Of a stretch of DNA of 64,000 bases, positions 60,919 through 64,000 are shown piece after piece. The DNA is from Clonostachys chloroleuca (taxonomy: Eukaryota; Ascomycota; Sordariomycetes; Hypocreales; Bionectriaceae). Within the stretch, counting starts at the first letter, position 1. The number at the start of each line of letters is the position of its first letter. Made by a program: the position numbers and the translations under genes. The stretch is taken from assembly GCA_037952775.1 (NCBI GenBank), contig JBANAY010000001.1, positions 1,798,001 to 1,862,000 on the forward strand, given 5' to 3'. A model generated the notes under the pieces. That model was not told the DNA's origin. It ran no database searches and saw only the letters and a program-made list of their open reading frames with translations.

Positions 60919-63900
60919 GGTCACGGTTGGAGGACGAGGTTGAAACAAAGAAGACTTGACGGCGAGCCAATGTAGGAAGTGCGCTTCGCCTCAGGGAGCC
61001 AGCCCGTGGGTAGAGGCCGTCTCAATCGTCGTGCGCTGGAGGGGGACGAAAGGCGGCTTATCTAGACATGGCGCGTGGTGTCGGATCGTGATCAGGTTAC
61101 CACTGTACGCCGCAACACCTACGGCGGGAGATGAGGTCGAGGCTGGTTTCGCTGGGATGTGGTGCAATTAAGAGATGGCAGGATCGCACAAATTCAATAC
61201 CGTCGTGTGATCCAGGTGGTGTGGCTGGATCGATTCCCTATCGCGGAACGGTCGCAACGGGCAGTCGTGCCGGGTCGATGCTCTGGGCAGGCGGGTGAAT
61301 TGGCCAAATCGTAGGGTGAGGAGGATTCGTGGGCCAACGAAATCGAAAATGGACGGCGTCAGGTGTGCGTCGTCGGTCGGGGGATTCGGGCGGCGAAACA
61401 GAGCCAGAGGGTGAGGGGGAGGATGCAGGATGCGGTCGATCGAGGCAAGACGCAATGCACGGAAAGGAAACCGAAAATGAAGAGAATGGAAAAGGAAAAG
61501 CAGCAAAAGAAGAGACAGGATCAAAGAGTGGAACGCATCCAGGGCGATAGTGGGTGGTGTGGTGTGGTGTGAGATGGACGGCTGGAGGCAAGTGCGAGAA
61601 GGTCCCTCTGTCTCTCGGCTGACTGCCTCTAGTTGAGTTAGTTGGGCTAGAAAGCTTGGGTGATAAGCCCAGTGCATGGAGAGAGCGAGCGAGAGTGGGC
61701 GGGCAGCGCGGGCGGCGCTGGTTCGTCGACACTTAAGGGCGGCGGTTTGGCCGGCGTAATAGTGGAGAGGCACCAAAAATGAACCTTCTTAGCCTAGTGG
61801 GCGGCTCCAGTTACAGACAGAGGGGGCTTGCGGGCCCAGCCAGGGAAGGGAAACTCCACCATATAGAACGGTATGGCACAATATTAAACTAAAGCGCGTA
61901 TCCCCATCAATCACCGTTCTGTTCATTGGTCACCCACATCAGGCTCTCGGACGGTCGGTGTCGCCCAACATATGGCGAGTCAAGCGAGGCCTTCCCAACA
62001 GCAGAGCGTTCATTACCTGAGTAACAGTGGTATGGGGCGTTTCTCCACGCACAGCCCCAGGTCTCGATGGGTGAAGTAAAGAATGGAAAACACACGCCGT
62101 TGTTTTGGTTCCGGGACGATCAACGCAAGGAGGTATGCAGCTGGCTAGATGCACACCACGGGTCGCTGCCACGATGGACGAGCAACCAGAAACAGCACCG
62201 TCATGTACGGCCAATACAACTGCGACAGAACCCCGACAGGCCAACGAACAGGCCAAAAGTGATCGCCCCGAGAGGACACAGTGCCAATGGAATACAAGAC
62301 ACCGAGGACCCTACAGTACGCATCCATCTTGGCAGGCCCAATCTGGTGCAGAGGGCGAGCAGAGTCTCAAGCCCGCTGCTCCCTCCAAAACCCCAGTGCC
62401 GATTCGGCCCGCCAGAAAAGGCAATGACACTACGCCCGCTTGAGTCGCTGTTTGCAGCACGGCACAGTGGAGCCCTCCACTGGACCCTGCCCGGCCGAGT
62501 CGCATTGGAGCCAGCACTGGCCAATTTCTCCGCCATTGCTCCGAATCTGTCTATTCCACATCACGCTACGAGCCACGCTCTCAGCAAGCTCAGCCCAATC
62601 CCCAGGCCCATTGAGCCATGCAGCGATCACACCAAGCCCAACAGGGAAGTTTGATCGATTGCGTTTGGCCTCCATTTGCCATCAGCGCTGACATGCGGCT
62701 TCAAACGCAAGGGCCTGTAGCATCGCAAGCCTCTCCAGCCTCTCTCATGAATCCCGGGCAGTCGAGAAGGAGCCAGGCGAAACATTGACGCGTGGGCGTG
62801 TTTTCTTCTGCCACTGTGTCTTTCATGTCTCGCCTACCCTCGCTTCTCGGGCGCCGCATCCTCGCCTCGAGACCGAAGGAGTGGGAGTGGACTCAGGTTC
62901 AGAATACCAGCGGCAAATGTGAGTACAGCGCCCGACTCTTTGAGTTTTCCCAGCAAGCCAGCGCATCGGGAACTGTTTGCTTGTTTCAGACCCCTCGGGA
63001 TCCCGCCGTCGCTCGCGAATGAAGCGCAAGCGTTTAGCGAGAGTTTAATGATCAACACCAAGCAATGAGACAAAAATGCCGGTAACAGATAAACGCCCGC
63101 GCTGCATTTTCGACCTGCTACGCTAATGACCATCCAAATTTTTCGGTCCTGTGTCGGCTCTACCGCCAAGCAACAGGCCCTTTTCCAGAGACTGGATACC
63201 AATTGTATGTCCGGCCGGTTCACAAAGAGGTAGGTGGTGTAGTGACACTCTGAATGTTAGGCTGCCATGGACCGGCACCAGACTAAGCTGCATATACGGA
63301 TTGATGATACCTAGATCCATTTTCCGTGCATCTCAATGCCGATGATGGATGTCCCGTGTGCGTGAGAACATGATCCCTCTGCCGTTCCATCTCCATAGTG
63401 CCATCTCGATGAGGGTTGTGTTACAACGCCTGCGTCACATTGTCGCAGGCTACAGTAATATACGGTCTGCCTCATGCCGTGAAATCCACAAACCGTTTTG
63501 CTCCAACCCCGGAGCCAACGTTCAGTGGACCGCTTGCCAACAGAAAAAACAAGAGTCCTGAATGAGGATGCAGATGTTGAGGTCTGTCGGCAGAGGTGCG
63601 ATCGGGCTATTTTCCAAGTTTCAAATCGCGGGTATCGCACTCTCAGGCACACCGATCTTTAAAGTCAACTGGCGACTAACGGCGATTGAACTGACAGCAC
63701 CTTGGACGTACTTCAAAATGTAGCACTACGAACGGCGCTTCTCCGGCCGTTTTGGGCCAAGGGAGTGGCTGCCCGTCGGCCACTGCGAAGCAAGTTGGGC
63801 CGGCATTTTCCCGACGGCAATCATGGTGACTAAGGTGCTCAACCATGTTGTTCTTATCGTTTGATAGCTGCACGGCCGCAGACCAAGACGGGCAGCCGTG

Positions 63901-64000
63901 AATGTGCGGGTAAATTAGATTCATCCAGGTCGGCTGAATATGGTTCCGCAGGAGAAGGACGTATCAAGCGATTGATCAAATGTGCACCAAACGCACAACT
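60919..64000. other. 3-kb right-end region with no supported gene
   Basis: Upstream of the F-box gene the minus strand is C/T-rich (60,950-61,750 reads as pyrimidine-rich on minus), compatible with a long leader. Beyond that, open frames are short, lack splice partners and show no recognised motifs. A gene beginning outside the window may have its promoter here. Confidence 0.5.

Overview
This window looks like nuclear DNA of a filamentous ascomycete (Pezizomycotina, probably Sordariomycetes and perhaps Hypocreales). The evidence is many short spliceosomal introns of about 45-150 nt with GT-AG ends and CTRAY branch points, AOX and Crz1-type zinc-finger proteins of the mould type, and conserved housekeeping genes packed on both strands. 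The order-level placement is inference from protein resemblance. I see no operons, transposons, CRISPR arrays, rRNA or tRNA genes, and no biosynthetic cluster.

Layout, left to right: spindle-checkpoint kinase BUB1 (5' end only, -); enolase (-) with a probable 5'-UTR intron; ribosome-assembly factor PNO1 (-) divergent from the mitochondrial inner-membrane protein MDM31/32 (+); eIF3j/HCR1 (-) divergent from alternative oxidase (+); a CRZ1-type calcineurin-responsive factor (+); a small conserved protein (-); a 4.6 kb gene-poor stretch; a giant repeat protein of about 2,960 residues (+, 22.5-31.9 kb); a TMF1/Sgm1 golgin (+); the proteasome chaperone NAS6 (-) divergent from splicing factor PRP46 (+); ORC1 (-) convergent with PRP46; a conserved unknown gene (+); prefoldin 5 (-); mitochondrial prolyl-tRNA synthetase (-) divergent from NOC1/MAK21 (+); a mitochondrial hotdog thioesterase (+); APS kinase (+); V-ATPase subunit C (-) divergent from an AT-hook protein (+); an F-box protein (-); and a 3 kb right end with no supported gene.

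The genes are mostly unrelated core functions: cell cycle and replication (BUB1, ORC1), ribosome biogenesis and translation (PNO1, NOC1, HCR1, mitochondrial ProRS), proteostasis (NAS6, prefoldin), mitochondria (AOX, MDM31, thioesterase), sulfate assimilation, vacuolar acidification and calcium signalling. They do not form one pathway.

Two things stand out. First, at least ten otherwise intact conserved genes carry single-base frame breaks (eleven breaks), mostly in short C or G runs. In every complete gene affected, correcting one base per break makes the spliced length divisible by three, while the unaffected genes are already in frame. This points to base-calling or assembly indels rather than decay, and automated models here will be fragmented. 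Second, the giant gene encodes 18 copies of a roughly 35-residue charged repeat in Ala/Glu-rich spacers, preceded by an array of aromatic-acidic/lysine motifs. Its function is unknown to me and it is the best candidate for something new. NAS6 also has two probable GC-AG introns and a 14-nt exon.
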